Shown here one piece after another: positions 8,669 through 17,692 of a stretch of 46,215 bases of DNA. Position 1 is the stretch's first letter. The number at the start of each line of letters is the position of its first letter. The stretch is from Flavobacteriales bacterium UBA4466 (GTDB lineage: Bacteria > Bacteroidota > Bacteroidia > Flavobacteriales_D > Sanyastnellaceae): the NCBI GenBank assembly GCA_905182895.1, contig CAJJDD010000007.1, positions 1 through 46,215 of the forward strand, in the 5' to 3' direction. The position numbers and the translations under genes are program-made. Under the pieces are notes generated by a model. The model had not been told where the DNA came from and did no database searches. It worked only from the letters and a program-made list of their open reading frames with translations.

Positions 8669-9720
8669 ATGAAAGTATTAAGGATAATTCTAGTGCTTCT
8701 AGGTTTGCTGGCTTTGCTTACAGTAGGAATAGGATTTTTTGGACCTTCAGATATGAACGTGTCTCATAAAAAAGTAATGAAAGCTCCGTTACCAGCTGTA
8801 TGGGAGCAAGTAGTAGAATTTAAAAACTGGCCTAATTGGAGTCCTTGGGCTGCATCAGACCCAGAGATGAAGATAACTTATAGTAAAGCTGGCTCTAGAG
8901 GAGTTAGGCGGAGGTTATTCGTGGGAAGGACCTAAAACTGGAAAAGGTGAGATGGAGATTCGCGAGATTCGAGAAGGAGAGAAAATAGGAATGGATATAG
9001 GTTTCGATATGGGAGGTGGAATGGAATACAGCACCTGTGATATGCAGTTTAAAGAAGTGGAAGGAGGGACTGAGGTGACATGGAATTTTGAAAGTTCAGG
9101 AAATACTGGTTTTGGTGAGCGGTTAAGCAATGTTATTATGCCTTCTATCCTTAAAGGAATGTATGAAGAAGGATTAAACGGAATGGAAAAAGAGGCATAG
9201 CTGATCCTTTATTCCTAAAGAACTAGAAGTAGTAGATGTAGCGATGGAAGAGGTCGAGTATGCCAGGGCTATTTTACATAGGGAAGAGATATGTAGATAA
9301 AAATATTGAGGAGATTACTGCGAAAATGTATACCTCTTCTTACCGAGATATATTTAAAGAAGTAGCTGAAAATGGAGAGGCTGCCAAGCTAATCCAACCT
9401 CCTGTTTCGGTAACTGAAGCTTATGATAATGAAACAAAAGTTTCTACATTCACTATAGCTATGATGTCTACAGAGAAATTATATGGGGGACTTAGCTTAG
9501 CGACTGATTATATCAAACCTCATAAAGCGATGATTTATCTCCATAAAGGTTCTTACGAAAGGTTACCTGAGAGCTATGAGGCATTAATCTCTTAATTGCC
9601 AGGTTAACTCCGCTTCATGCCAGCTATGAACTTTGTTTAATAGGTCCGATTACTGAGCCAGACGATTCTAAATGGGTAACACAAATAGTTATTCCGTTGG
9701 AGTGGATAGAAGCGATGTAA
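8669..9720 (+). pseudogene. SRPBCC family protein with C-terminal GyrI-like domain, several frameshifts
   Basis: A TM/signal segment (VLRIILVLLGLLALLTVG) is followed by a START/SRPBCC domain (VMKAPLPAVWEQVVEFKNWP; GGTEVTWNFESSG) and a GyrI-like effector domain (KAMIYLHKGSYERLPESYEAL, ending PDDSKWVTQIVIPLEWIEAM at 9718-9720). Homologues are single proteins of ~340 residues that probably bind small hydrophobic ligands. Here the frame changes at least four times. An extra A at 8906 turns GVGGGYSWEGP into nonsense, and an extra A at 9265 breaks VEYAGLFYIGKRY. There are further lesions near 9195-9212 and 9594-9600. Because single-base removal restores good protein, read errors are likelier than decay. 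A terminator follows. Confidence 0.75.
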
Positions 9721-9743
9721 ATGAGTGAAACACATATAGAGTG

Positions 9744-9771
9744 AAAGCCAAGATTCGTCTTGGCTTTTTTT
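9744..9771 (+). terminator. Rho-independent terminator after the SRPBCC gene
   Basis: A perfect 10-bp stem, AAAGCCAAGA / TCTTGGCTTT, with loop TTCG is followed by a T-run to 9771. It abuts the stop codon of the convergent aminotransferase gene. In the reverse direction there is no T-tract. Confidence 0.85.
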
Positions 9772-10954
9772 ATGTCAAAGAATCCAGGGCATCTTTAAGA
9801 ATAGAAACTCCATGCGCTAAATCTTCTTGAGAAATGTTTAGCGGTGGAGCTATGCGGAATGCGTTTTTACAAGAAAGAAACCAGAAGGTAATTACGCCAT
9901 GAGCCAAGCAGTAATCAAATGCCTGCTGAACCAGTTCAGCTGATTCTAGCTCTATGGCTATAAAAAGACCTTTCTGTCTTATCTCTTTTACCATTGTGTG
10001 GTCCTTTAGAGAGGAGGAGATGAATTGACCTTTGGTTTCTACAGCGGCTATAATTCCATCCTTTAGTAGTTCTTTTAATCCAGCATTGGCCGCAGCAGAA
10101 ATAACAGGATTGCCGCCAAATGTAGTAATGTGGCCTAGCATAGGGTCATGCGTAAATTTCTCCATTAGGTTCCTGCCAGAAATCAAAGCGCCTATAGGTA
10201 AGCCAGCTCCCAATGCTTTTCCTAAACATAGAATATCGGGTACGATACCATAATGCTCGAATGCGCTGAACTTTCCCGTTCTGCCCATTCCTGCTTGGAT
10301 TTCATCTAGGATGAGCAGCGTTCCTGTTTCTGAGCATCTTTTTCTAAGGGCTTTTATAAACGCCTCTTCAGGAATTCGTATGCCTGCATCTCCTTGGATG
10401 GTTTCTAGGAATACGCCAGCAGTTTTTTTGGTAATGAACGCTAAGTCTGCCAGCTTATTTAGTTCTATAAACTTAACGTCTGGCATTAATGGACGCACAG
10501 CATATTTCTTTTCCTCGTTATAAGAAATAGCCAGTGAGCCTGTGCTTCCGCCATGATAAGCGCCTTTAAACGCTATAAGCTCTGAACGCCCAGTACTTCT
10601 TCTGGCCAGTTTTATAGCGGCCTCATTGGCCTCAGTGCCAGAATTCACGAAGTAACAAGTGTCAAGTGATTTAGGAAGTAATCCCGTTAAGGTAGCCGCT
10701 AATTCAGAAACAGCATCCTGCTCGAACTCTCCATAAACCATCACGTGAGCATACTTTTCTAACTGGCAGTATACGGCATCTTTCACGGCTTGATTTCCAT
10801 GCCCCAGGTTAGAAACACAGAGCCCCGAAATCATGTCTAGGTATTTGTTTCCATCTTTAGTATAGATATAAGAGCCAGTGGCATGGCTCACTTCTAATCC
10901 TACAGGAAAGGGAGTGGTCTGAGCCAGATGATTGTCTAAAAGCAGCGTATTCAT
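9770..10954 (-). CDS. Class III PLP-dependent aminotransferase (acetylornithine/ornithine aminotransferase-like)
   Basis: 394 residues, fold type I, class III aminotransferase. Visible motifs are the PLP-phosphate-binding VNSGTEANEAAIKLAR, FKGAYHGGSTGS, LILDEIQAGMGRTGKFSAFEHYG with the PLP-pyridine Asp, and LCLGKALGAGLPIGALIS with the Schiff-base Lys. It transfers an amino group between an omega-amino donor and 2-oxoglutarate. Homologues in Bacteroidota are annotated broadly as aspartate aminotransferase family or argD-like, and no arginine genes are adjacent, so the substrate is left open. It is the last gene of the run from ccmB, 82 bp after the KdsC-like gene. Confidence 0.9.
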   Translation of the reverse strand: MNTLLLDNHLAQTTPFPVGLEVSHATGSYIYTKDGNKYLDMISGLCVSNLGHGNQAVKDAVYCQLEKYAHVMVYGEFEQDAVSELAATLTGLLPKSLDTCYFVNSGTEANEAAIKLARRSTGRSELIAFKGAYHGGSTGSLAISYNEEKKYAVRPLMPDVKFIELNKLADLAFITKKTAGVFLETIQGDAGIRIPEEAFIKALRKRCSETGTLLILDEIQAGMGRTGKFSAFEHYGIVPDILCLGKALGAGLPIGALISGRNLMEKFTHDPMLGHITTFGGNPVISAAANAGLKELLKDGIIAAVETKGQFISSSLKDHTMVKEIRQKGLFIAIELESAELVQQAFDYCLAHGVITFWFLSCKNAFRIAPPLNISQEDLAHGVSILKDALDSLT

Positions 10955-11036
10955 GACGTAGTAAAGTTATTTTAAAGTTCTATAATTGACTCTGTTTATT
11001 CAACTTTAAGTTAGTAATGTTATTCAGGACAGACAT

Positions 11037-11561
11037 TTACCATTGGTGACTTTCTGTTCCTTTCATCCAGAGCCCTTTTACTTTCATGGCTTGTTCTAGA
11101 ATATCTCTTACACATCCTTTTCCACCATCTTTATCGGAGATGTAATGACTTACAGATTTCACTTCAGCACAGGCGTCATGAGGAGCTACAGATAATCCTG
11201 CGATTTTCATTACATCATAATCAGGAATGTCATCTCCCATGTAGCAGACTTCTGAAGCATCTAGGTTATGCTTTTTTAGGTATTCCTGAAACACTGCCAT
11301 TTTATCATGGCAGCTGAGGTATACCTCGGGAATCCCTAGTCCTTCTAATCTAGATTTCACTAGTTCACTATTTCCTCCCGTGATAATAGCTAGCCTAAGG
11401 CCTTTTTTTACAGCCAACTGCACTGCGAAACCATCTTTTACATTCATCACTCGGGCCATTTCACCGGGAACCAAGTAGAGGCTTCCGTCTGTGAAAACTC
11501 CGTCTACATCGAATATGAATGTGGTAATATCTTTTAGTTTTTCTTTGTAACTATTGGCCAT
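11037..11561 (-). CDS. kdsC: KdsC-type HAD phosphatase (KDO-8-phosphate phosphatase-like)
   Basis: 174 residues, a cap-less HAD hydrolase of subclass C0. The nucleophile motif is FIFDVDGVFTDGSLYL, motif II the Thr in IITGGNSELV, and the Mg-binding motif IV CYMGDDIPDYDVM. The C-terminal GGKGCVRDILEQAM matches KdsC enzymes, which form tetramers and release phosphate from 3-deoxy-D-manno-octulosonate 8-phosphate in lipopolysaccharide KDO synthesis. Its first 11 bases overlap the end of the DUF2520 gene, a pairing I recall from many Bacteroidota. An exact KDO role is inferred; other C0 phosphatases act on related sugar phosphates. Confidence 0.85.
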   Translation of the reverse strand: MANSYKEKLKDITTFIFDVDGVFTDGSLYLVPGEMARVMNVKDGFAVQLAVKKGLRLAIITGGNSELVKSRLEGLGIPEVYLSCHDKMAVFQEYLKKHNLDASEVCYMGDDIPDYDVMKIAGLSVAPHDACAEVKSVSHYISDKDGGKGCVRDILEQAMKVKGLWMKGTESHQW

Positions 11562-12342
11562 GGTGGTATGCTATTATATGTTTAGAAAGGGCTAAGTAAA
11601 GCGCTTTGATTTCTGGTTTGTCTTCTAGTATGTTCAAGTGAGAATCGATGGTTCCATAATCTTCTCTCACAGCAGGTCCGGTCTGTTTTTCTTTCGCTTT
11701 TCCTGAGGTAATATTTCTAAATGTCTTTTGGATAAGCGGGTTTAATAAGTCCAAGCTAAGGTTTTTGTCTTCTAAAACCTCTTGAGTGAGTGCTCCCAAA
11801 TGATTGGTGAAATTACAAGCGAGCACTGCAGCGGCATGAATTATAGCGCGCTCAGCAGAGGTGATGGTTTTCACGTTTTCGCTCAGAGTTTTACCCAATA
11901 GATGTAGCTTTTTTAAGAGGTCCTCATTAGCCGCTTCTATGCAGATAGGAACCTCAGACCAGTTGGTTTCAGAACCTTTAGAGAATGTCTGTAACGGATA
12001 GAAAACACCACTCTCTGAGGTGTGGTAACGCTCTAGCAAAGAAGTGTTTCCCGAAGTATGCACTACAGGAGTGGAGTGCTTTAGCTCAGAAAACACTGTT
12101 GAAATAGCATCGTCAGAAACGGCCACTATAAAAAGGTCGGTCTCCTTGAGCTGGGAATAGTTGTTTATTCCTTTGGAGTTGACTTTCTCGGATAGCAGAT
12201 TGGCTTGACTTAAATTTCTGCTAAAAACTTGCGTGATGATTAGTCCTTTTTTAAAGAACTCTTCAGCCATAGCAGAAGCTACGTTCCCGCTTCCTATAAA
12301 TGTTATGTGCTTAATTTCAGAGTTCACTTTGTCTTTAGCCAC
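11551..12342 (-). CDS. Rossmann-like and DUF2520 domain protein
   Basis: 263 residues. The N-terminal Rossmann half begins ITFIGSGNVASAMAEEFFKKG, a GxGxxA dinucleotide-binding fingerprint. It is followed by the DUF2520 helical half (SAERAIIHAAAVLACNFTNH and a C-terminal GTIDSHLNILED), related to ketopantoate and pyrroline-5-carboxylate reductase folds. Probably an NAD(P)-dependent cytoplasmic dehydrogenase of unknown substrate. It lies 35 bp after the ccmF end and overlaps kdsC by 11 bp, so these are likely one transcript. Confidence 0.88.
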   Translation of the reverse strand: MAKDKVNSEIKHITFIGSGNVASAMAEEFFKKGLIITQVFSRNLSQANLLSEKVNSKGINNYSQLKETDLFIVAVSDDAISTVFSELKHSTPVVHTSGNTSLLERYHTSESGVFYPLQTFSKGSETNWSEVPICIEAANEDLLKKLHLLGKTLSENVKTITSAERAIIHAAAVLACNFTNHLGALTQEVLEDKNLSLDLLNPLIQKTFRNITSGKAKEKQTGPAVREDYGTIDSHLNILEDKPEIKALYLALSKHIIAYHHGQ

Positions 12343-12377
12343 AGGGTTGAAAAGGTGAATATACGGCTCTTTAAAAG

Positions 12378-15222
12378 TTAGGCGGTTTTACGCCCTATTC
12401 TATTGGTTCTAATCCGCTCTATAATAGCTATAATAGTTCCCAAAATCATGATTAAACATCCGATCCATAAGATGTTTATCTGTGGAAATTTCACTGCTCT
12501 CATTACTATAAAGTCTCTGTAATTCTCAGATTTCTCAGCATGTTCTAACGTGATTTCTGCTGTGCCATCCTTGGGCTGAATAAGTTTAATAGTCGCTTTA
12601 AAACCTTCTTTTTCCAGTGTAATTTCTTCTCCCACAGCTTGATTTCCTCTTACTAGAAATCTAGAGGTGAGCAGCGTGTCCTTTTCTTCAGAGGTGAAGT
12701 GCATGTATGTTTTGAGTACAATATCTGAGGACAGAAATCCGAAAATGGCCTTTTCCTTCTCCCATCGGTCTCAGGCTATCCACTATGAGCAAGCCTTCTG
12801 TAAGCTTTAATGTATCTCCTAGAATCATTTTGGTTTCTTTCATAGGAAGAAATCCTAAGCTGTCAGTTTTTAGTTTTTCTATCTGTGCAAACTTTAAGAA
12901 AGTGAACAAATCTTCATTTCCGTAATGCTTTGTGTCTGGCTCTGGTGCATTCCCGAATGTCTCATTGATTTGAATTCTAGGAGAGAGCGTAAATTCTTTT
13001 TCTCCAGGGTTAAATCCTCTCCATTTTTTAGCACGGTCGAGTTGTGTTTCTGTGGGCGCAGGCAGCGGGTACCAGTGCGTTTCCATGTCTTCTATAAAAG
13101 TAGGAGAGCAGGTATGGTCTTGCTTTGCAATGAAGAAAACAGGTAAATTCTGAATTAATCGATAGGCTATGTCATCTTTCTGGAATGAGTTGGCCACTTG
13201 CGAATAATAGTCTATGTGGTAATAGGCATTTCTGCCATCAGAATCATAACCAGTATAGGTAGTCATATAATTACCCATGGTCAGGGTGTCACCCTTATAC
13301 ATTAGTTGGTCTTCTTTGCTATTTATTCCTCCACCTAAGCCTGTAATGTCTGTAGTTTTAGTGGTAGATATAATATCTTGTTGACTTTGACTAACCAGTG
13401 CACCGAAAATTAATAGACCAAATCCGACATGGGCTATAGGGCTTCCACCTTTTCTAATGTTTCCTTTGAGCACTCTTATAAGGTAATCCGCATTGGCTAC
13501 TACAGCGAATATTGATGTAAATAGCAGCACATAATTAGATGGGTAGGTGCTGTCTTCAAATCCCCAAACAAAGAGGAAGAATGCTGTAATAGCTGCCGAA
13601 ATAATAATCGATAGACTAGCGGCTTTGAACCATTTCCCCGCATCATTCTTCCCATATTTCATAAACTGTGTAGTTCCTATAAAGAGTGTAATTAGCACGG
13701 TAAATGGAATCTGCCATCTGTTATAGATATTCACTACATCAGAACCTATAGAAAGTTTTCCTTCTGCCAAGCTAGCTGCCCATTCCCATCCTGTAAGGTT
13801 GGCTATGTTCGCATAAATGCTTTGAAATGGACTAGCTACATGATTGAATACCGGTATGCTGGTCCAGATGGTGATTTGCAACGCTGAAATAAATAATACT
13901 AATCCTCCTATAAACATCCAGAACTCGCGACTAACCAATGGTTCGTCTTCATCTGTTCGGTAATGCTTGGTGTATGCCTTTACTGTATATACTGCGGATA
14001 AGAGAAGGAATAAAACGACAAAAGCTGCAGGTGCATATTCGAATCGTACCGCTTCTGTATCTAGTAAGTAAAGTCCTATCCCTAAGACGAAAATCAGGAA
14101 TGAGGCCCAACTGTAAATTTTTCTTTCCTGTACATCTTTATGCAGCATAGCTACTGCCATTCCTACGAAGAAAAGTAAGTAAATCAATAACTGAGGAAGA
14201 ATACCGCTCTCCACAAAACTGTGTACTGAGCTTTCTCCTAAAATCCCGCTTCGAGTAAGGAATGTAGAATAAAGGATAAAGATAAAACTCAGAATAATGA
14301 ATAGAAAAGCAGAAAACAGACTCTTAGGTTTGTGCTTGTTTATGAGCATGATGTGAGCTCCCGCCACGAGAATAATCCATGGAACTAAAGATGCGTTTTC
14401 TACAGGATCCCAAGCCCAAAATCCTCCAAAAGTAAGTGACTCATAAGCCCAAGCTCCTCCCATAAGGATCCCTGTACCTAAAATCATAACGGAGAAAAAT
14501 GTCCAAGGAAGCGCTGGCTTAATCCATCCTGAATAATCTCTTTTCCATAATCCTGCGATGGCAAAAGCGAATGGAACTACTGTGCTAGCAAACCCTAAAA
14601 ATAGGGTAGGAGGGTGGATGGTCATCCAGTAATTCTGTAGCAGTGGGTTTAGTCCTCTACCATCAGCGAAGAGTAAACTCAAATAACTTTCTGAAGAGGC
14701 CCACGGCATGAGTATGGTTTCGGGTAACTCTCTGTTTAGGATAAACGGGTTACTTCCGAATTTATAATCCATAAAGTATACGCCCAGTAGCATAGAGGAG
14801 ATAAACACTTGTACCAATGCTAGAATAGTCATGGTGTGTTTTTCCCAGTTTTTTCCTTTAAGAATAAGAAGTCCACCTAGCACGATATGCCAAAAACTCC
14901 AGAGAAGAAAACTACCTTCCTGACCACTCCAGAATGCAGAAAACACATACTTCATAGGCATGGTTTTACTACTGTACTTGTACACATAATTATACTCGTA
15001 GTGGTGATTCATAAATAGATAAAATAGTGTACCGATCACCATGAAAACCGAAAGTCCATGTATGATAAAACCTATTCTACCTAATTTTTTCCATGAGGCT
15101 GCTGATTCTTCTTTTGTAGAAAAATAATAGCTTACCATAGAAAATATAGCCGCTGAAAACGCGAGTGCTATAAAGAATTCTCCTATTTGACCTGGGAGCA
15201 GGTGTTCTCCGATATACTCCAT
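12378..15222 (-). CDS. ccmF: Cytochrome c heme lyase subunit CcmF/CcsA-like, frameshifted near the C-terminus
   Basis: Polytopic inner-membrane protein of about 948 residues when both parts are joined. It attaches heme from holo-CcmE to apocytochrome c. The WWD-type periplasmic motif is FGGFWAWDPVENASLVPWI. Conserved parts include LRNYWMTIHPPTLFLGFAS-like text (actual: LLQNYWMTIHPPTLFLGFAS) and FLTRSGILGESSVHSFVESG. The main frame (12688-15222) ends prematurely. Removing about one base near 12740 gives SVLDIVLKTYMHFTSEEKD and leads into the final TM helix segment (VKFPQINILWIGCLIMILG, 12378-12704). Family members end with exactly such an FPxINxLWxG helix, so this is one gene. It begins directly after the ccmE stop codon. 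Confidence 0.9.
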
Positions 15223-15627
15223 TTAATTAGCAGATGCTTGCTGGTCTATCAAGTGTTTTTGGTCATTATATTTCGATGGACATTTCATTTGCATATCATG
15301 CCCTCGAAATTTTCCGTCTTCTACATAACCAAATAAATTTATGGATTCAGACTGTTCGAATCCTTGTTGTTTAGCTTCGTTTAGATATACTTTACTAATC
15401 CCACCTTCGCTATCTACCATAGTAAATACAGTGAGTGCCGCATTTTCTTCAGGATTATAAATGATGGGTTCTTCTCTGATGAGTTTCCCGTTTATTTTAT
15501 AATCTACTCCTGGGTTAGAAAAAGCGGTAGCGAATGTTTCGGCTTTTCCACTTCCTCCAAGTGCTGCTACCATAGCTGCTATAGCTACTCCAGCTAATAT
15601 GATTAGGGCTATTTCTGACTTTTTCAT
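15223..15627 (-). CDS. ccmE: Heme chaperone CcmE, CxxxY variant
   Basis: 134 residues: an N-terminal TM anchor (IALIILAGVAIAAMVAALGG), then an OB-fold periplasmic domain with KINGKLIREEPIIYNPEEN and VYLNEAKQQGFEQSESINL. It carries heme from CcmC to CcmF. Proteobacterial CcmE binds heme covalently through His in HxxxY. Here the equivalent segment reads GHDMQMKCPSKYND, giving Cys-x-x-x-Tyr, as in the CxxxY CcmE of Desulfovibrio and archaea. A His two residues before the MQMKC stretch remains as an alternative ligand. The start overlaps the ccmD stop by 4 bp. Confidence 0.92.
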   Translation of the reverse strand: MKKSEIALIILAGVAIAAMVAALGGSGKAETFATAFSNPGVDYKINGKLIREEPIIYNPEENAALTVFTMVDSEGGISKVYLNEAKQQGFEQSESINLFGYVEDGKFRGHDMQMKCPSKYNDQKHLIDQQASAN

Positions 15628-15827
15628 TTCTTATTTTTTTCTAAGTCTTTGATTTTTTTATCTAATCTAAACAGGTAAGCAAACATGCCTATAGCTATAC
15701 TTACAGCGACAGCGATCACCACTTTAATTTTTCCTGATTCGAAGAAATATTCTTCCAATGCTCCGTCTTGGGCTTGGCAGTGCAATGTAAAAAGTAGAAG
15801 TAATATCAGTATCACTATTCTATTCAT
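15624..15827 (-). CDS. ccmD: CcmD family small membrane protein
   Basis: 67 residues. A signal or TM segment (MNRIVILILLLLFTLHCQAQ) is followed by a short acidic stretch, a second TM helix (KVVIAVAVSIAIGMFAYLF) and a basic tail RLDKKIKDLEKNKK. This matches Bacteroidota CcmD-family proteins, which sit between ccmC and ccmE and help release heme-loaded CcmE from CcmC. Both ends overlap the neighbouring genes by 4 bp (ATGA-type), so translation is coupled. Confidence 0.85.
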   Translation of the reverse strand: MNRIVILILLLLFTLHCQAQDGALEEYFFESGKIKVVIAVAVSIAIGMFAYLFRLDKKIKDLEKNKK

Positions 15828-16855
15828 GACCGTGTGTTTTTCAGATTAGAAATTCTATAATGCAAGTTGTAAATCCATATTCCTGTGATTATCCATCCTG
15901 CACACGCTGGATAAAAAACCATTCGAAGATTACTGTCTAAATCATAAGAGCTGAAAGCCGGGTTTCCATCTTCTCCTGGATGAAGAGATGCTGCACCCGT
16001 TAGTCTTGGCAGAACCATAATAAGAGCCATGGTCATAAAGAAAGATAGGATATTATAAACGGCTGCTATCTTGGCTTTGTTTGGTTTGTCTTCAGCAGAT
16101 TTTCTAAGAATGAAATAGGCTGCTAAAAGTAAAAACGAAACTGCGGCACCATTTAGTTTGGCATCAGTAGTCCACCAATCACCCCAGGCAAAACGAGCCC
16201 ATATACTTCCTGTAATAAGCCCTAATGAGCAGAATATCAGCGCTACCTTAGCTGAAGAAGCTGCTTTTAGGTCATATTCTATTTTATCAGAGTTTAAATA
16301 ACGGATAGAGTACCAAAGAGATAATCCCATAAGCACAAACATGGTAAACCACATCGGTACATGAAAGTTTAGGTTTCTAATGGTATCAAAAATTCTGAGT
16401 TGAAACGGGAATTCGAATGAAATTTCCTCTCCAGAAGAAAAGGCTACATTGGTATACTCGTTTGAAGCAGCAGGATTTCCCTTGGATTGGTCTATTCGAA
16501 AAGCAGCGGGTAAGAAAATGCTTCCAGTTCTATCGTTAGAAAGAAATAAATCCAAAACAGTTTTATCTATGTCGGCTGGAATATTCACGCTGAACTCAGC
16601 ATGCACGTTATCTTTTATATCCAATATGGTAAGCGGAAGAGCTCTCAAAGAGTCTACTCTTAAAAAACCTTGAAGTGAGGATGAATAGTCCACGAAATGC
16701 GAATTATATCCAGTAACAGAAAATGTATTTTGACCTAAAACTAGCTCAGTTTTATCTGTTTGAATGATTCCAGGTTCCAATGGTCTTAAGAAACTAAAAG
16801 CGGTAGCGTATATCACTAGGATAGCTCCTACTATTTTCCACCAATTTTTTGCCAT
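15824..16855 (-). CDS. ccmC: Cytochrome c biogenesis protein CcmC/CcsA with periplasmic insertion
   Basis: 343 residues. The first TM helix (IVGAILVIYATAFSFL) is followed by a ~150-residue soluble periplasmic region, then five hydrophobic helices. The tryptophan-rich heme motif reads ARFAWGDWWTTDAKLNGAAV, the WWD signature of CcmC. CcmC loads heme onto CcmE. Proteobacterial CcmC is ~240 residues, so the extra N-terminal periplasmic domain is a feature of this lineage. A 127-bp gap after ccmB (16856-16982) holds no gene. Confidence 0.88.
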   Translation of the reverse strand: MAKNWWKIVGAILVIYATAFSFLRPLEPGIIQTDKTELVLGQNTFSVTGYNSHFVDYSSSLQGFLRVDSLRALPLTILDIKDNVHAEFSVNIPADIDKTVLDLFLSNDRTGSIFLPAAFRIDQSKGNPAASNEYTNVAFSSGEEISFEFPFQLRIFDTIRNLNFHVPMWFTMFVLMGLSLWYSIRYLNSDKIEYDLKAASSAKVALIFCSLGLITGSIWARFAWGDWWTTDAKLNGAAVSFLLLAAYFILRKSAEDKPNKAKIAAVYNILSFFMTMALIMVLPRLTGAASLHPGEDGNPAFSSYDLDSNLRMVFYPACAGWIITGIWIYNLHYRISNLKNTRS

Positions 16856-16982
16856 TTAATCGTGCAGGTTTAAATCACATCTTAAAAAAAGAGCTTCTCT
16901 AAAATAGAGTTAAATCCATGAGATTGAAGCGTCTGAAATTTTAATCGAACACTCCAAAGGGTTTAGGTCTGGAGCGCTTGTT

Positions 16983-17654
16983 TTACTGCCGCCAAAGATA
17001 AGGAAACAAAACATAACTTAATGTGATAACGGCTACATTAAGCGTTAAAAGTCCTAACAGAAAATTCATGTTTCCAGATGCGCTGACACCGCTTAAAGCT
17101 TGTGCTGAATATTTCTGACTGATTAGTATTAGAGGGAACAACAGAGGCAACCCCAGAACGGCTATGATGCCGCCTTTAAAATCTAGTTGAGAAGCTATAG
17201 CTGAAATGATGGTTAGTATTCCGCTTAAGCCTAGAGAAGTGAGTACTAATCCTATAAAAAAGCTTAAGAAATTTATATCCTCTAAGACATTAGTGCCTAG
17301 AAAAAGAGCAAATACAGCTAGGCCGATAATAGAGAGAGTCAGCATTAAGAAGCTGTTATATATAATCTTAGCCAGTATAAGTGCCTTCGGGTTTATCAAA
17401 AAATAGAGATAGAAATGCTTTCCTCCAGTTTCATTTTTAAAACTACCTGAAATCGCATTGAATCCAGAGAATATGATGATTATCCAGAATAGGGCATTCC
17501 ACACTTCTGCAGTGGGCATTTTCTTAAATGTGAGAAAGCAAGTGTAAACAGTAGCTAACAGAAAGAGAACCATTCCAGCCAATGACTCTAGACTTTTATA
17601 TTCTAGAGAAATGTCTTTTTTTATAAGTGTTAGTATTTGCCTATGAAGTTTCAC
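16983..17654 (-). CDS. ccmB: Heme exporter protein CcmB
   Basis: About 223 residues with six hydrophobic helices (LAGMVLFLLATVYTCFLTF; ALFWIIIIFSGFNAISGSF; ISFFIGL-type helices). This is the permease half of the CcmAB transporter that drives release of holo-CcmE. Family signatures include KDISLEYKS near the start and LPLLFPLILISQKY. The ATPase CcmA is not in this window. GTG 17654 is preferred over TTG 17663 because a TAnnTTTG element covers the TTG codon. It is the first gene of the ccm operon. Confidence 0.88.
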   Translation of the reverse strand: MKLHRQILTLIKKDISLEYKSLESLAGMVLFLLATVYTCFLTFKKMPTAEVWNALFWIIIIFSGFNAISGSFKNETGGKHFYLYFLINPKALILAKIIYNSFLMLTLSIIGLAVFALFLGTNVLEDINFLSFFIGLVLTSLGLSGILTIISAIASQLDFKGGIIAVLGLPLLFPLILISQKYSAQALSGVSASGNMNFLLGLLTLNVAVITLSYVLFPYLWRQ

Positions 17655-17660
17655 GCGGTG

Positions 17661-17668
17661 CAAATTTA
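17661..17668 (-). promoter_or_regulatory. -7 promoter element for the ccm operon
   Basis: TAAATTTG on the minus strand matches TAnnTTTG and ends six bases before the GTG at 17654, suggesting a very short or absent 5' leader. Confidence 0.45.
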
Positions 17669-17692
17669 ATCGAACAGAAAAGATAAAGACCT

